NCBI GenBank assembly: GCA_012510755.1
Contig: JAAZHL010000299.1
Location: forward strand, 1 to 5,375
Length of the DNA: 5,375 nucleotides
Direction of reading: 5' to 3'
From: Leucobacter sp.
Lineage (GTDB): Bacteria > Actinomycetota > Actinomycetes > Actinomycetales > Microbacteriaceae
Position 1 is the stretch's first letter; every line of letters starts with the position of its first letter. Made by a program: the position numbers and the translations under genes. Below the pieces are notes generated by a model that searched no databases, had not been told where the DNA came from, and saw only the letters and a program-made list of their open reading frames with translations. Below are positions 5,141 through 5,375 of this stretch, one piece after another.

Positions 5141-5375
5141 ATGATCAAGGACTGGAACAAAGATGTTGCCTGGACCCGACGCGCCCTCGCAGGCGTCGGC
5201 GGCGTTGTGGCAGCTGGCCTCGTGCTCGCAGGCTGCAGCAGCAGCGGCGATTCGGGCTCGACCGACAACGGCTCAGGCGAAGCTCCCGTGCAAATCGGTC
5301 TCATTGAGCCACTCTCGGGCCCGTTCGCAGATAACGGCTTCCAGGCAAACGCTGGTGCCACGCTCTGTGTCGACC
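5141..5375 (+). CDS. LivK-type substrate-binding lipoprotein of the same ABC importer (5' part only)
   Basis: The extracellular solute-binding subunit, anchored by lipid to the outer face of the membrane. Seventy-eight codons are visible before the window ends. Residues 1-31 form a lipoprotein signal: charged start with TRRALA (12-17), hydrophobic core, then lipobox LAGC with Cys32 as the lipidated residue. A Ser/Gly-rich linker (33-46) follows. The mature domain begins VQIGLIEPLSGPFADNG (50-66) and continues NAGATLCVD (70-78), the classic opening of the periplasmic-binding-protein type I family used by Leu/Ile/Val, amide and aromatic-acid importers. ATG at 5141 follows AAAGGAA, 3-4 nt before it and preceded by an A-rich leader. 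The adjacent Arg pair with Leu two positions later could allow export by the Tat route. The rest of the gene lies outside the window, so the ligand pocket cannot be judged. Confidence 0.92.
   Translation, partial: MIKDWNKDVAWTRRALAGVGGVVAAGLVLAGCSSSGDSGSTDNGSGEAPVQIGLIEPLSGPFADNGFQANAGATLCVD

Noticed and set aside
5113..5361. Minus-strand open frame opposite the binding-protein start
   Set aside because: It covers the clear lipoprotein signal and mature start of the + strand gene, and its Pro/Ala/Ser-rich translation has no recognisable feature.

Overview
The window looks like a piece of a high-G+C actinobacterial chromosome. The reasons are the G/C-rich third codon positions, GTG and TTG starts behind strong purine-rich ribosome-binding sites, short A-rich leaders of the GAAAGAAA type, and a typical Gram-positive-style lipoprotein signal. 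The style suggests Microbacteriaceae or a close relative, but that is inference. All real genes are on the + strand. There are no RNA genes, mobile elements or CRISPR arrays.

Layout: (1) 32-1204, a class III (CaiB/BaiF) CoA-transferase, followed by a weak hairpin and a 147-bp gap. (2) 1352-2830, an NAD(P)-dependent aldehyde dehydrogenase of the succinate-semialdehyde dehydrogenase type, preceded by an isolated 15-bp AT palindrome and followed by a strong 14-bp terminator-like hairpin. (3) A 275-bp regulatory gap (2831-3105) holding that hairpin, a small inverted repeat, an AT-rich tandem heptamer at a candidate promoter, and a leader. (4) 3106-4335, an alpha/beta-hydrolase with an extra N-terminal domain resembling SCP2. 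(5) 4358-5089, a LivG-type ABC ATPase. (6) 5141 to the right edge, the start of a LivK-type substrate-binding lipoprotein, cut off by the window.

Hydrolase, ATPase and binding protein are closely spaced (22 and 51 nt) with no terminator between them and probably form one operon. Its permeases and second ATPase would be expected to the right of the window. Together the genes suggest a catabolic locus: an amphipathic or carboxylate solute is imported by the LivK-type transporter and cut by the hydrolase, the dehydrogenase oxidises a (semi)aldehyde to an acid, and the CoA-transferase moves CoA onto an acid intermediate. The families are clear from motifs. The substrate cannot be read from the sequence and the pathway order is inference.

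The most unusual points are the two-domain hydrolase heading a transporter operon, the two different AT-rich elements in front of the two transcription units, and an open frame upstream of the CoA-transferase start that resembles the C-terminal end of another CaiB protein.
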